From the NCBI GenBank assembly GCA_002205965.3, contig NADL03000781.1, positions 1-64,000 on the forward strand: a stretch of 64,000 nt of DNA, given 5' to 3'. Under the pieces are notes generated by a model, which saw nothing but the letters and a program-made list of their open reading frames with translations, was not told the DNA's origin and did not search any database. Positions within the stretch are counted from its first letter, which is position 1, and the number at the start of each line of letters is the position of its first letter. The stretch comes from Kappaphycus alvarezii (taxonomy: Eukaryota; Rhodophyta; Florideophyceae; Gigartinales; Solieriaceae). The position numbers and the translations under genes are program-made. This document shows positions 1 through 9,849 of the stretch, in pieces.

Positions 1-71
1 TATTAAGATGGCCTTTTAGAGAGCGAGGCTTCTCCTCTATTACTGTCTTGGAATGCGTTTTTGAGTTGATT

Positions 72-137
72 GTGGTTGTCTGTAGTTCTTGGGACAGATT
101 CAAATATATATTCAATAAATAAAACACCCAACCTTTT
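72..137 (+). repeat. Short dispersed motif (LINE tail-like), copy 1
   Basis: This stretch resembles 60668-60740: both have GTGGTTGTCTG, then a TTCAAATATAT or TTGAATATAT block, then AAAACACCCAAC. It is a diverged member of the 50-60 bp dispersed motif described in the findings. No gene is visible in bases 1-340. Confidence 0.45.
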
Positions 138-344
138 ACTTGCTTTAGGCTTTTATAGTATATAGCATTATATATTCCGAAAGTCCTCGAATACTCATTG
201 TTCTCTGCTCGCTGGTGCACAACGCACTGCGACTGCTGTCAATCGCCAGGGGAAAGAGGTGGCGTTTTTCTGTCACAGTTGTCTCGGTTATAACCTAATC
301 ACATTTAGGAGTTGCATCGCGATGTTTCTTACTATTTTTTCAGG

Positions 345-597
345 TATAAAGGTTTGGGTATTTTACTCTTTGAAGATATACACGGTCTATCCGGTAGTTT
401 TCCAGACAGCCACAATCGAGTCAAAAGGGTATACCGACACAGTAATGTGGAAGGAAATACGCTCCTTAAAAGGCTACCTTCAGGCCAGTCACTAAGCACG
501 TCGCATTGGACATGACGCTGCTGCGGCGTGCCTTTGCATCTAAACCCCCGAACCCTTTCCGTACGTCTCCAATGCCCTCACGTTCACGTCCCTTACC
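345..597 (-). mobile_element. RLE-type LINE, C-terminus and 3' UTR (fragment)
   Basis: Read on the minus strand, bases 597-469 encode a peptide ending VMSNATCLVTGLKVAF and then a stop (466-468). This matches the extreme C-terminus of the LINE pol proteins elsewhere in the window. Bases 465-345 are its 3' UTR, nearly the same as 22976-23105, and end in the ACTCTTTGAAGATATA tail motif. It is a severely 5'-truncated copy, joined head to head with the plus-strand fragment that follows. Confidence 0.7.
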
Positions 598-774
598 ACG
601 TCGTTTAGCACTGCACACGCATCCGGGAGCCACCCTCCACGCAGAAGCACGCTGCTGCGGCCGTAATGTCCAACGCAGCCTGCCTACTAGGGGGCATTAA
701 GCCAGCTTTTTAGGGTAATTTAAGAGGTACTACTCGGCACCCTGCAAGATATTCCGGGCCGCAACCGACCATAT
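598..774 (+). mobile_element. RLE-type LINE, C-terminus and 3' UTR, interrupted by the Ty3 element
   Basis: The plus strand encodes VMSNAACLLGGIKPAF followed by TAG (711-713), the usual end of the LINE pol protein in this window. The 3' UTR runs to 774 and resumes at 8281 (CATATCTTTCAAATAT). A minus-strand copy of the uninterrupted UTR is seen near 17120-17270. The Ty3 element therefore landed in an existing LINE 3' UTR. Confidence 0.75.
770..774. repeat. Target-site duplication of Ty3 element, left (catat)
   Basis: CATAT directly precedes the 5' LTR and recurs at 8281-8285 directly after the 3' LTR. Collapsing the two restores a continuous LINE 3' UTR. Confidence 0.9.
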
Positions 775-1492
775 TGATGTGCGCAAGTTCGCACACGGAA
801 AAATCTAGGTGAGAACCACAATTTTATACAGTATTGGAATTGGGAAGATATTTTTACAGTTTTGAATTTGCAAGATATTTTTAATTTGGGTGAGTGTGGC
901 AAATTCATCGGTTGATTTTTTCACTTTAGGACACGCTGTCATAGTAGATGTCAGTACAGTTCCAGGTTGTGGGTGATACTACGAGTGACTCTGAAAGGTC
1001 TATATAATGGCCACATCAATTCCCACCCCTGGCCGATGGGTGGCTGGCATGGGTATGGCACGTAGACATTTACCTGAGGAAATATCTCCTAATAGTCTCT
1101 CTGGTTCACACGATTACCGTGAATGCATTTTATGGTTATTAGTATGTGGGTTTGAGACGTTTGGGGTAGCCAAAAGTCTACATAAGCCGAGTAAACTGCT
1201 TCCTTTAATGGAGGTGAAGCAAGTTGACAGACAACTTCAAGCCAAGTTCCGAGTAGAAGGAAGTTGAGAGTCGACTTCAGGCCCAAGAAAACTTTTTCTT
1301 ACGCTAGTCGCAGAGCGTCGATGGTAGACCCTGCCCCTTTTATACTTGCTTGTAGCTTCCTCAACTCTCTTCTATATACACTCCCTTTTGTTCGTTCAAC
1401 AATACCACAGTAGCACTTTTGTCGCTCGCAACACCTCTTTCTCAGGGTAATTGGTTCTGAGGATCTCTTCCCTCGCCGATTTACCCCTATCA
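775..1492 (+). repeat. 5' LTR of Ty3 element
   Basis: This 718-bp LTR is paired with 7563-8280. It begins TGATGTGCGCAA and ends CCCCTATCA. A TATATAA sequence lies near 1000-1007 and could be the promoter TATA element, which is an inference. Short ORFs inside it are not genes. Confidence 0.92.
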
Positions 1493-1578
1493 TTTGGTAC
1501 TCTTGTGAGGGGTTGCACTCGAGGTATTCGAGTTGAGCAGTAGTAAGGAACACTTGGGGGGATTTCTTTTCTGTAATC

Positions 1579-2590
1579 ATGGATCTCAACGCTGCTCGTA
1601 TAACGTTCACAGGGGGCAAGACTGAAGACATTGAGGAGTTTCTTTACACATATGTCAACTTTGTGATGCGTGAGAAGGGCGATGAAGAGGAGGCCGCAAG
1701 TATCTTCGCCTATCTTCATGGTGACGCAAAGCGCAAATATAAGTCCAAGTTTATCGACGGGTGGTCTCTTAACGCGAATGGCGTAACTTCGGTGAGGTAT
1801 GTGAGTGGCTTGTGAAAGATTATGCTGAGGAGGTAGAACCAGATGAGATGATTCGTACCGCCATAGAGGCCCGGCTCAACTTCGACGATTTGTTAAGCTC
1901 ATTGGTGTACTTGTGTGATCTTTATGAAAAGGCTGGGTTCAACGCACAAGCCAAGTACGGAATGCTGCGTAAGGCGGCTATGGGGGATAAGCGGCTCTCC
2001 GATTTCCTCCTCATCAAGAGCCCTCACACTTTTGATGAACTGAAGGGTACCATAGTAGAATTTGTCAAAATTCGGAGACGTTTCAGTCACTGAGTGAGGT
2101 ACCGAGGGAAACCCGCACATCGATGTCTATCTTACATCCTAAAAAGAATTATCAAAGGCCGGCTACTAGTGCAGCGGCATTAGAATCTGTCAGTAGAGAT
2201 GTCAAAAACTTGGAAGAAAGGTTGGAAACCCGATTCGATAATCGACTTGACATGATAACCTCGCAGTTGGAAAGCCTTACTCTTACCATTAACAAGAATC
2301 AGTCCGGGGCCCCGAAGGCCGCAGAAGTCTGTTCCTTCTGTCACAAGCCTGGACACTTTGCAAACAGGTGTCCTGATAATCCACATAGAAACACTCGTTG
2401 TGGAAAGTGCTGTCGATATGGGCATCATGAAAGTAACTGCTGGTTTAAAGACAACAGAAGAGCAAATTTATCGGAAGCAAGGAGTGAGTCAGGACCAGAG
2501 GTGAAAATCTTACAAAACAAAAAGGATCAAAGGTTGACGGATGCCGGTACCGTATCCATCGCTGAAGAAATCAGCAAGTCAATGTGACAA
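1579..2590 (+). pseudogene. gag: Ty3 gag region (fossil)
   Basis: The gag-like region begins about 87 bp after the 5' LTR. The C-terminal half carries two adjacent zinc-knuckle motifs, CSFCHKPGHFANRC and CGKCCRYGHHESNC (about 2330-2440), typical of nucleocapsid. A glutamate- and arginine-rich, coiled-coil-like segment (about 2190-2290) precedes the knuckles. The frame is interrupted. Confidence 0.8.
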
Positions 2591-2866
2591 AAAGGGATGG
2601 GGAAGGGAACATTTTATCGAAGAAACCTAGGCTAGATTATGGAATGCTGGAGCATATCCAGCACCTGCACCTCCTCGAACCAAGAGGTCTGATCAAGTTG
2701 TTCCAGGATGGGAGTCACTCCGGCCAAGAAGACGAAAAAGAGTAAGAAAATTAAGAGTATCTCTAAGGACGTACTATATATGTGAAGAGGTACAATTTGG
2801 TGGCTGAGATTGCATTGGCCCCAACTGGGATAACGTTTGGTCAACTTTTGAGGGGCGACGCAGAGG

Positions 2867-3451
2867 ATGCGAGAAAAGAACTCGAAAAAAATTATCAGGT
2901 CTAATAAGTCCGCTAAGGGTAAGAATCTGTTTCTTCAATCGGCCTCGACAGCACCAAGACGTCTTAAGCTGGTACCAGTCAAAGTATTGGGTATGAAAAC
3001 CCAAGCTCTCTTCGATTCTGTTGCTGTTCCAAACCTCATTTCAGAAACTTTGGTGACAGATCTAGGTCTCGACATTACTCCAACGACTCGAAAAATAACT
3101 GTAGCGGATGGAACCGTCTCAAAATGCATGGGAACTTTTGACAATGTTTCCGTGTTCTTTGGGGACTCTAAAGTTGATGTAGACTTTCTTGTCACGCCTG
3201 ATCTCCCTTTCGATGCAATTATTGGCTGCCCTACCATGGCAAGACTAGGGACATGCATTGACTTGGGCAATCAAATGGTTTCAGTTAATATTGACGGCAG
3301 AAACGTGAAGATGCCCCTGGATTTCGACAAAAGCACGCATCCTAAAGATTTGAAAGAAACGGACAGTGAAGATTTCACTTCTAGCTATGACAGCGAAGAT
3401 TCGGAACCAACTAACAATTTCGGAAGTGGAAAAGGGTACCCTCGGGGGTAA
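2867..3451 (+). pseudogene. Ty3 protease region (fossil)
   Basis: The segment has retropepsin-like fold features: a KTQALFDS...PNLIS block, then AIIGCPTMARLGTCIDLG, which matches the IxGxxxL region of retroviral-type aspartic proteases. It lies between gag and RT, where Ty3 proteases sit. An acidic serine-rich tail follows. Part of the fossil element. Confidence 0.7.
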
Positions 3452-3532
3452 TGAACATGGCATGGGACGATTATGATTCTGGGTTTGAAAAAGATGACGA
3501 CTAAAATTCTAGGATAGGTTAGAAACCCGAAT

Positions 3533-5345
3533 GTGTTTCTTTTTTGCGATGATATCGAATCAAAGGACAGAATTCGGAGCATGAAAGAAGATTACCTTTG
3601 CAAAGAAAATACGAATATGTCGAATTCCATATATGAAGATGTGGGCACGACGGAAGAGGTCCTTCAAAATATTGAGGTTGAAAATCAAGAAGAAAAAGGG
3701 CGCCAAATGGCAGAAATCCAAGGAAAATTGCAGCACCTTCCCGCCCCCGCCTCACTGAAAATATCCGACATGTTAACATCTTCCGAAGTAATTGCATGGA
3801 GCGTTTCAGATTTAAGACAAGCAAGTGTACCGGTTACTCACTCGTTCGAACTTACCGACGCTCAACCGATTTACCTCAAGCCTAGACGTAAACCGCCAAA
3901 ATATAACCAATTTATCTCAGAAAATGTTACAAGTATGCTGAAAAATGATATTATTCGACCAGTTTCATCCTCATGGTCGTTCCCAGTTGTGGTCGCACCA
4001 AAGAAGGATGGAAAGCTGCGTTTTTGCGTCGATTACCGACAACTGAACCAGAGAATGATACCCGATCGATTTCCGATTCCGAACATGGAGGAGATCCTCG
4101 AGACCTGAAGGACGGGAGATATTTCACCTCAATTGACCTTTACACTGGCTATTGGCAGATTCCATTGGATGAAAAATGTAAGGAAAAAACAACCTTTACC
4201 AGCAAAGCCGGTACGTTCAGGTTCGAAGTGATGCCTTTTGGTCTCATGAATGCACCAGCTACATTCCAAAGAATGATGAACGAGGTTTTGAAAGGACTTC
4301 CATTCGCAAGAGTCTATATCGATATGTCGTCATATTCTCAGAAACATTGGATCAGCACATCTCGCACGTCAAGACAGTTGTGGAGAGGATATCGGAATAT
4401 AGCTTGAAAATTAAGTTGAGTAAATGCTTCTTTGCGAAAACTTCTATCCTATTACTCGGTCATATCGTCGACCAAGAGGGAATTAGAGTGGATCCAGAGA
4501 AAAGAAAGAAAAAGTTGGCACCAAGGCCCGCTTCAAAGACGGAGGTCCGAAGCTTCTTAGGACTGGCCTCATATTACAGAAGATTTATCAAAGATTTCGC
4601 CAAGACTGCAGCTCCGTTACATGCCAGCACTACGAAGAACGGAAAATTTTACTGGAAAAAGGAAATGGAAACTGCATTTCAGGAGCTTAAAGATAAGCTA
4701 TGTGTCCCCCCAGTTCTCATGTACCCAGATTTCAAGAGACCATTCGTTGTGGAGACAGATGCCTCAGAACGGTCTTTGGGTGCCGTTTTGTCCCAAAAAG
4801 ATGAAAACGGAAGACTACACCCTGTTCAATTCGCAAGCCGAACTCTGAATGACGCGGAAAAGAGATACTCAGTCTGCGAGAAAGAAGCGCTAGCTGTCGT
4901 CTTCGCGCTGAAAAAGTTTCGCGTATACCTTTTATCACTCGAGAAATTTGTCTTGATAACTGATCACCGGGCACTTAAAACAGCATTCCAAAAGAAGGAT
5001 GTACATCACCGCTTGGCCCGATGGCTCGACATTTTCGCAGAATATCGGTTTTTAATTGTGTATAGACCCGGACGCAATATTCAGCCTGCCGATTACCTAT
5101 CCCGCTTGAGGGACGCACTGATTCCAAATGAAAAAGCTTCGGAGAACATCGTCGGAGTCGCCGAGTTGCAGTTGCCGAACGATAACGAGTACGAAGCTAA
5201 TATTCACGGACTGATCAAATTCCTCGATGGAATAGAAATGAGAAAGGTTGATCTTGAACACAGAAATTGGGTACGCAGGAATCAAAAGGCTTTTACATTG
5301 TGGAATGGGAAACTCTTCCGGAATACTAAAGCCGGTCCCGACTAG
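3533..5345 (+). pseudogene. Ty3 reverse transcriptase and RNase H region (fossil)
   Basis: RT blocks are clear: LRFCVDYRQLNQ, FTSIDLYTGYWQI and FRFEVMPFGLMNAPATFQ. The connection LGLASYYRRFIKDFA follows, then the Ty3-type RNase H (VVETDASERSLGAVLSQ, CEKEALAVVFALKKF, ITDHRALKTAF). The domain order and motif wording are diagnostic of Ty3/gypsy. The frame is broken. Confidence 0.92.
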
Positions 5346-6436
5346 TGGCCCATTTGAAAGAAAGAATGAATATCTTGAGGACTTTCCATGATGAGCTAGG
5401 GCATTGGGATCTCAAAACAACGGAAAAAATCGTAACTGAGAGATTCTGGTGGCCCGGTATCCATAAGGACGTCTGTAATTTCGTGAAAAGCTGCGACAAC
5501 TGCCAAAAATTCACTCCAATACGGAAGTATAAGACAACTCTAAGTTTTCCACTTTCCGGTCTCTTTGAAACCTTCTCAATTGACTTTGCGGGCCCTTTCA
5601 AGGAAACTTCTTCCGGAAACAAATATCTCCTTATAGGGGTGGAACATCTTACTGGATGGCCAATAGCAGTTGCAGTTGAGGAGGCAAATGCTGGGTGGTA
5701 CTGAGATTCATCGAAAAAGAAATAATTGAACCGTTTGGTCTTCCAAAAAGGATCATCTCGAATAACGCCCTTTGTTTTACTGCAACTTCACTGCTTCTTT
5801 TTTTGGAAGAGAAAGGGATTCAGCTGAAGACCGTTCTCGCATAAGCTCCTATGTCCAACGGGAAAGCGGAGAGGATGGTTGGAACCATCAAACGAGCAAT
5901 ATCGAAAACTATGTCGGAGAATGAAATCCAGTGGGAAGATGCCTTACCGAAAGTGTTATACGGCTATCGTCGAAAAGGAGGAAGAAACGGACGCTCACCA
6001 TTCGAGCTAATGTACGGAAGGGCTCCTAGAATGTTAAAGAGAGACATGGAAACAAACATTATCGATGAAGAGAGTAGGGAAGTTGAACTACTGGCCACCG
6101 AAGGCTGTAGATCACACCGCGCGCTAACACAGACAAGAAATAAGGATGCAGAACCTGCAGTCAGAACATTTTCAGTTGGCTCTAAAGTACTTGTAGTACA
6201 TGGAAAAGCAATGCAGCAGGCTGTGAAGTGACTGACCTTCCAAACCAAGTACTCGAACCCTTGCATCGTCAGGGAGGAAAGACAGCCACACTATCAGCTC
6301 TGTTCAAGCTCAGGGAAGAGATCAAGGAGGGCCATCCATGCGCGTCGTCTGGTCCCTTACCATCAGAGGCCTGAAAAATTCCTTCTCACACAGGACTATG
6401 CGCAACCACGGGGCATACTCATCTTTAACTACAGAA
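5346..6436 (+). pseudogene. Ty3 integrase region (fossil)
   Basis: The HHCC zinc-binding end is visible (HDELGHWDLKTTEKIV then CDNCQKF). The catalytic core follows (SIDFAGPFKET, then MSNGKAERMVGTIKRAI), and then a GPY/F-like C-terminal module near 6230-6360 (AIHARRLVPYH). The frame is broken. Confidence 0.88.
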
Positions 6437-7562
6437 TGATTCCTATGGGAGGAAAAAGGGCCTGGGAATGGATCATCTCGATTACGCGGGACTACTACGA
6501 ACTCCACGTAATCATCCATTTCTACATTAATATATGCCTATGTTTTCGAACGTTGAACGGACCATTTCTACCTGAAGAAGATTTCCGACTATTAATAAGA
6601 GTTCTATTTTCATTCCAAAACGGAAGGTTCACGGAAGCAGGTCCAGAGTTTGTGGAGGTTTTATTTCATTACTCTATGGAATATATGGAATGGTAGCTGC
6701 TGGAGACTTGTCGCAAACGTATCTGAATATTATCCGTCCAATTTACGTATTTCTCAAGAACAACCAAGATGTGCGACTGAGAAGTTACGCCTTACCCCCG
6801 GATATGGAACACAGACTGGTCCCGTATCCTCTATGGGAACCTTACGTTTCTCCGCCACAAATTTGGAACGTTGGAGGCGCCGAGGATCCTCCTGAAGCAG
6901 TGATGATGACCAGAGAAGGACCTTCGGAGACAAAAACCCGCCCAGAAGAGGTTCCGGTCGTCCCCGGAGAGGACCTCGTGCAGGTCCCAGTACGTCAGGA
7001 GCTGTTCGTGGCCATTCATCGGACCGTCCACCACAACTTCATCTCTAGCTCTCCTTCACGACCATGCACAGCATACAGTCGGAAGAAGAAGATTATCTTT
7101 TTGGCTGCGCAATATCTCCGAGGATGCGAACGATGCGCAGGTCATTTCTTATTTCATGATAAGCATCTGTTTATGTTTTAGAGCGCTACATGGACCGCAC
7201 TTATCTTACGAAGATTCGTTCTTGATGATATACGTCTTCTTTTCTTAACGGCATCCATTCCTCCGGCATCTTCCAGAAGAGTTTGCATATCACATATATT
7301 TTTCACTCTTGGAAGATTCGGGAGAGTCACGGAAGAAGAATGTATTCAACCCCACCTCGATGTTATCACACCAATATATGAGGCTATGCTACAAAGTGAG
7401 TTACCAGTAATGCGAACCTACTTTCTAGAGCATCATATTGGTAATCAGTTGCATCCGTACCCGTTTGAGATACCATACATTTTATCAATAAGACAGCGAA
7501 CACTAACGGAAACAGAAGAAGAGCAGTGACGAGTCGGGACGTGCGTCTTGAGCGAGAGGGCG
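6437..7562 (+). other. Extra region between Ty3 integrase and 3' LTR, internally duplicated
   Basis: About 1.1 kb follows integrase. Two segments, about 6510-6600 and 7130-7240, are clearly related in sequence and share the words ICLCFR and a GP..L..ED block. Two more, near 6770-6860 and 7405-7490, also look alike (R.Y.L...PYP..PY). The region therefore looks like a tandemly duplicated accessory domain. I recognise no family. It could be an accessory ORF of the element, a captured host piece, or part of an extended 3' region. It is part of the fossil. Confidence 0.5.
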
Positions 7563-8280
7563 TAATGTGCGCAAATTCGTACACGAAAAATATCTAGATG
7601 AGAACCATAATTGTATACAGTATCGGAATTGGGAAGATATTTTTACAGTTTTTGAATTTGCAAGATATTTTTAATTTGGGTGAGTGTGGCAAATTCATCG
7701 GTTGATTTTTCACTTTAGGACACGCTGTCATAGTAGATGTCAGTACAGTTCCAGGTTGTGGGTGATACTACGAGTGACTCTGAAAGGTCTATATAATGGC
7801 TACATTAATTCCCACCCCTGGCCGATGGGTGGCTGGCATGGGTATGGCACCTAGATATTTACCTTGAGGAAATATCTCCTAATAGTCTCTCTGGTTCACA
7901 CGATTACCGTGAATACATTTTATGGTTATTAGTATGTTTGTTTGAGACTTTTGGGGTAGCCGGAAGTCTATATAAGCCGAGTAAACTGCTTCCTTTAGTG
8001 GAGGTAAAGCAAGTTGGCAGACAACTTCAAGCCAAGTTCCGAGTAGAAGGAAGTTGAGAGTCGACTTCAGGCCCAAGAAAACTTTTTCTTACGCTAGTCG
8101 CAGAGCGTCGATGGTAGACCCTGCCCCTTTTATACTTGCTTGTAGCTTCCTCAACTCTCTTCTATATACACTCCTTTTGTTCGTTCAACAATACCACAGT
8201 AGCACTTTTGTCGCTCGCAACATCTCCTTCTTAGGGTAATTGGTTCTGAAAATCTCTTCTCCGCCGATTTACCCCTATCA
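7563..8280 (+). repeat. 3' LTR of Ty3 element
   Basis: 718 bp, the partner of 775-1492. A purine-rich tract (GAGCGAGAGGGCG) directly precedes it. It ends at the same CCCCTATCA. Confidence 0.92.
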
Positions 8281-8480
8281 CATATCTTTCAAATATGAAA
8301 TCACTCTACATTAACCCTCCAAAAGGGGCAGATTTCGAGTGTTCAAATGATTGAAAAGTAGGTTAGCATATGTTCCAAAGCGCATCAAGTAATTGGTGCA
8401 AGTGGTCCGCATGGGCAACAGTGGATAATATTAATATTTTGTTCCTCACATGCTTTGCAATAGCCATATCAAGTCTCTCT
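8281..8480 (+). mobile_element. LINE 3' UTR, continuation after the Ty3 insertion
   Basis: The first 5 bases are the right target duplication. The following 3' UTR (CTTTCAAATAT, then TTCCAAAGCGCATCAAGTAATTGG) is related to minus-strand copies at 17041-17130 and to 19107-19200 and 17818-17960. It contains no gene. Confidence 0.65.
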
Positions 8481-8589
8481 CTTCTCTTTGTTACCTTATT
8501 TGTCCCTAGCACTCTCACTTCTTTTACGTTCGCTTTGCTCGTCTTCCCTTCCTCTTCCTCCAACGCTCCCCACTAGTCCTCGATCCAGA

Positions 8590-9830
8590 ATGGAAAGAGC
8601 CGCCAAGGCCAAGGCCAAGGCGCGCCCGCCTTCGTGGGCACAGATCGTTAAGGCCCACACGAGCCCTCGAGTTGCTACTGTCCCGTCTACCGTAAGTGAT
8701 TTCTGTCGACTGCAGACAGGATCGCTTGACCTGGCCACCCCACCGCAGTACGAGACTCCAACGCGCCGGAGTCGCGCCCCCACACCGAAAGCACCTATCC
8801 CCTGAATGGTATGACAGGCTTACCTCCTACCTTGGCCCCGATGATGTCCACGCTGGCTTTCTCCGCAGGTCCTCTAGGCAGCGGAGCCTTACCGGCCTAT
8901 GAGGATGCGCAAGCTAGCTTGCTAATTGCAGCTGAAGATGCTGGTGTACCCCTGCCCAAGCATGCCCTCCTTACATCGGGAGACTGGACAATTGTTGTGC
9001 ACTACCCGCGGACTCCCAAGATCTCCTGAAAATACTCCAAGAGATCCCCAACATTTACAATGGTGCTCGCCTTTCCCCAAACTCGCTTTCTGAGCTCATC
9101 GCCGAGCTCCCCACAACCAAGTAAAAAGTGGCACTTGCGTCGTGCTGCGCGCGAAGTCGCAAAGCTCAAAACCGTGGCCTCCGAAATCACAATGGAAAAC
9201 CGTAAAGCCCGGTGGGAGCAATCACCCGCCTCGTCGACGCAGCAGCAGCAACCCTCCCAAGAGGGGATGCCTTCGTGGAAAACTTCATCACTAAGTTCTA
9301 CGCGGGATGCGAGAACCTCTCTCCCCCAAAGATTGACTCAGATGCTGAAGCATCCAAGGACAACACTTCCGGACCCGAAAGTCCCGCTGTGACCAAAACT
9401 GATACAGCCCCACACACCCAAATCGACCATCAAGAAAATGATGCACCCTTAGAAGAACCCGAGGATAAAATGCCACCCGTGACAGGAAAAACCTCCAGTC
9501 CTCCCGACACAACTGCTGCCCAAACGCCTGTCAAGACAGCCAACAGGGTCGCATCACAACAGAAGGGATCTGTCGCCCAACGGCCAAAGGACATTCACTG
9601 GGATAGATCGGATATACCTTCCAAGAGTAAAACACCCAAACGCCCCCCTCTAATCGTCCCGGGAACTCCTCTTCCTCGGCGAAGACGACGGATCTGCGTG
9701 CAAACCGCACTCGCGCCCCTTCCCAACGCATGCTGGACATCCAAACGAAGAAGGCAAAGCTCTCCCGTGGTCCTACTGCAGGAGACAAGGGAACTAAAGC
9801 ATCTCGCAACTAGTCCCTCCTCCAGCTTCG
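8590..9830 (+). pseudogene. LINE A, ORF1-like N-terminal region, decayed
   Basis: This GC-rich, proline-, lysine- and alanine-rich coding-like region precedes the LINE A pol. Open stretches occur in all three plus frames (for example from the ATG at 8590, MERAAKAKAKARPPSW, and at 9212). No zinc finger, RRM or other ORF1 domain is recognisable. The segment 9596-9645 is a copy of the LINE tail motif (translated as WDRSDIPSKSKTPKR), so a short nested insertion lies inside it. The 5' limit is uncertain. Confidence 0.5.
9596..9645 (+). repeat. Short dispersed motif (LINE tail-like) inside LINE A
   Basis: GGGATAGATCGGATATACC, then TTCCAAGAGTAAAACACCC. It is almost identical to 17708-17755 and to the reverse complement of 22980-23030. 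Confidence 0.75.
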
Positions 9831-9849
9831 CTTCCCACCCCCCTACCTC

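Larger units (their letters stand above)
775..8280 (+). mobile_element. Ty3/gypsy LTR retrotransposon, complete in outline, broken
   Basis: The element has two 718-bp LTRs (TG...CA), a 5-bp target duplication, a primer-binding region after 1492 and a purine-rich tract before 7563. Internal parts run in Ty3 order: gag with two CCHC knuckles, aspartic protease, reverse transcriptase, RNase H, integrase, and an extra region before the 3' LTR. The reading frames are interrupted in roughly ten places, so it is a fossil. The LTRs differ at about 5% of sites by eye, meaning an old but not ancient insertion. Confidence 0.93.

Noticed and set aside
1007-1267. 86-codon ORF near the left end
   Set aside because: It lies inside the 5' LTR and has a near copy in the 3' LTR. 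It is LTR sequence, not a gene.
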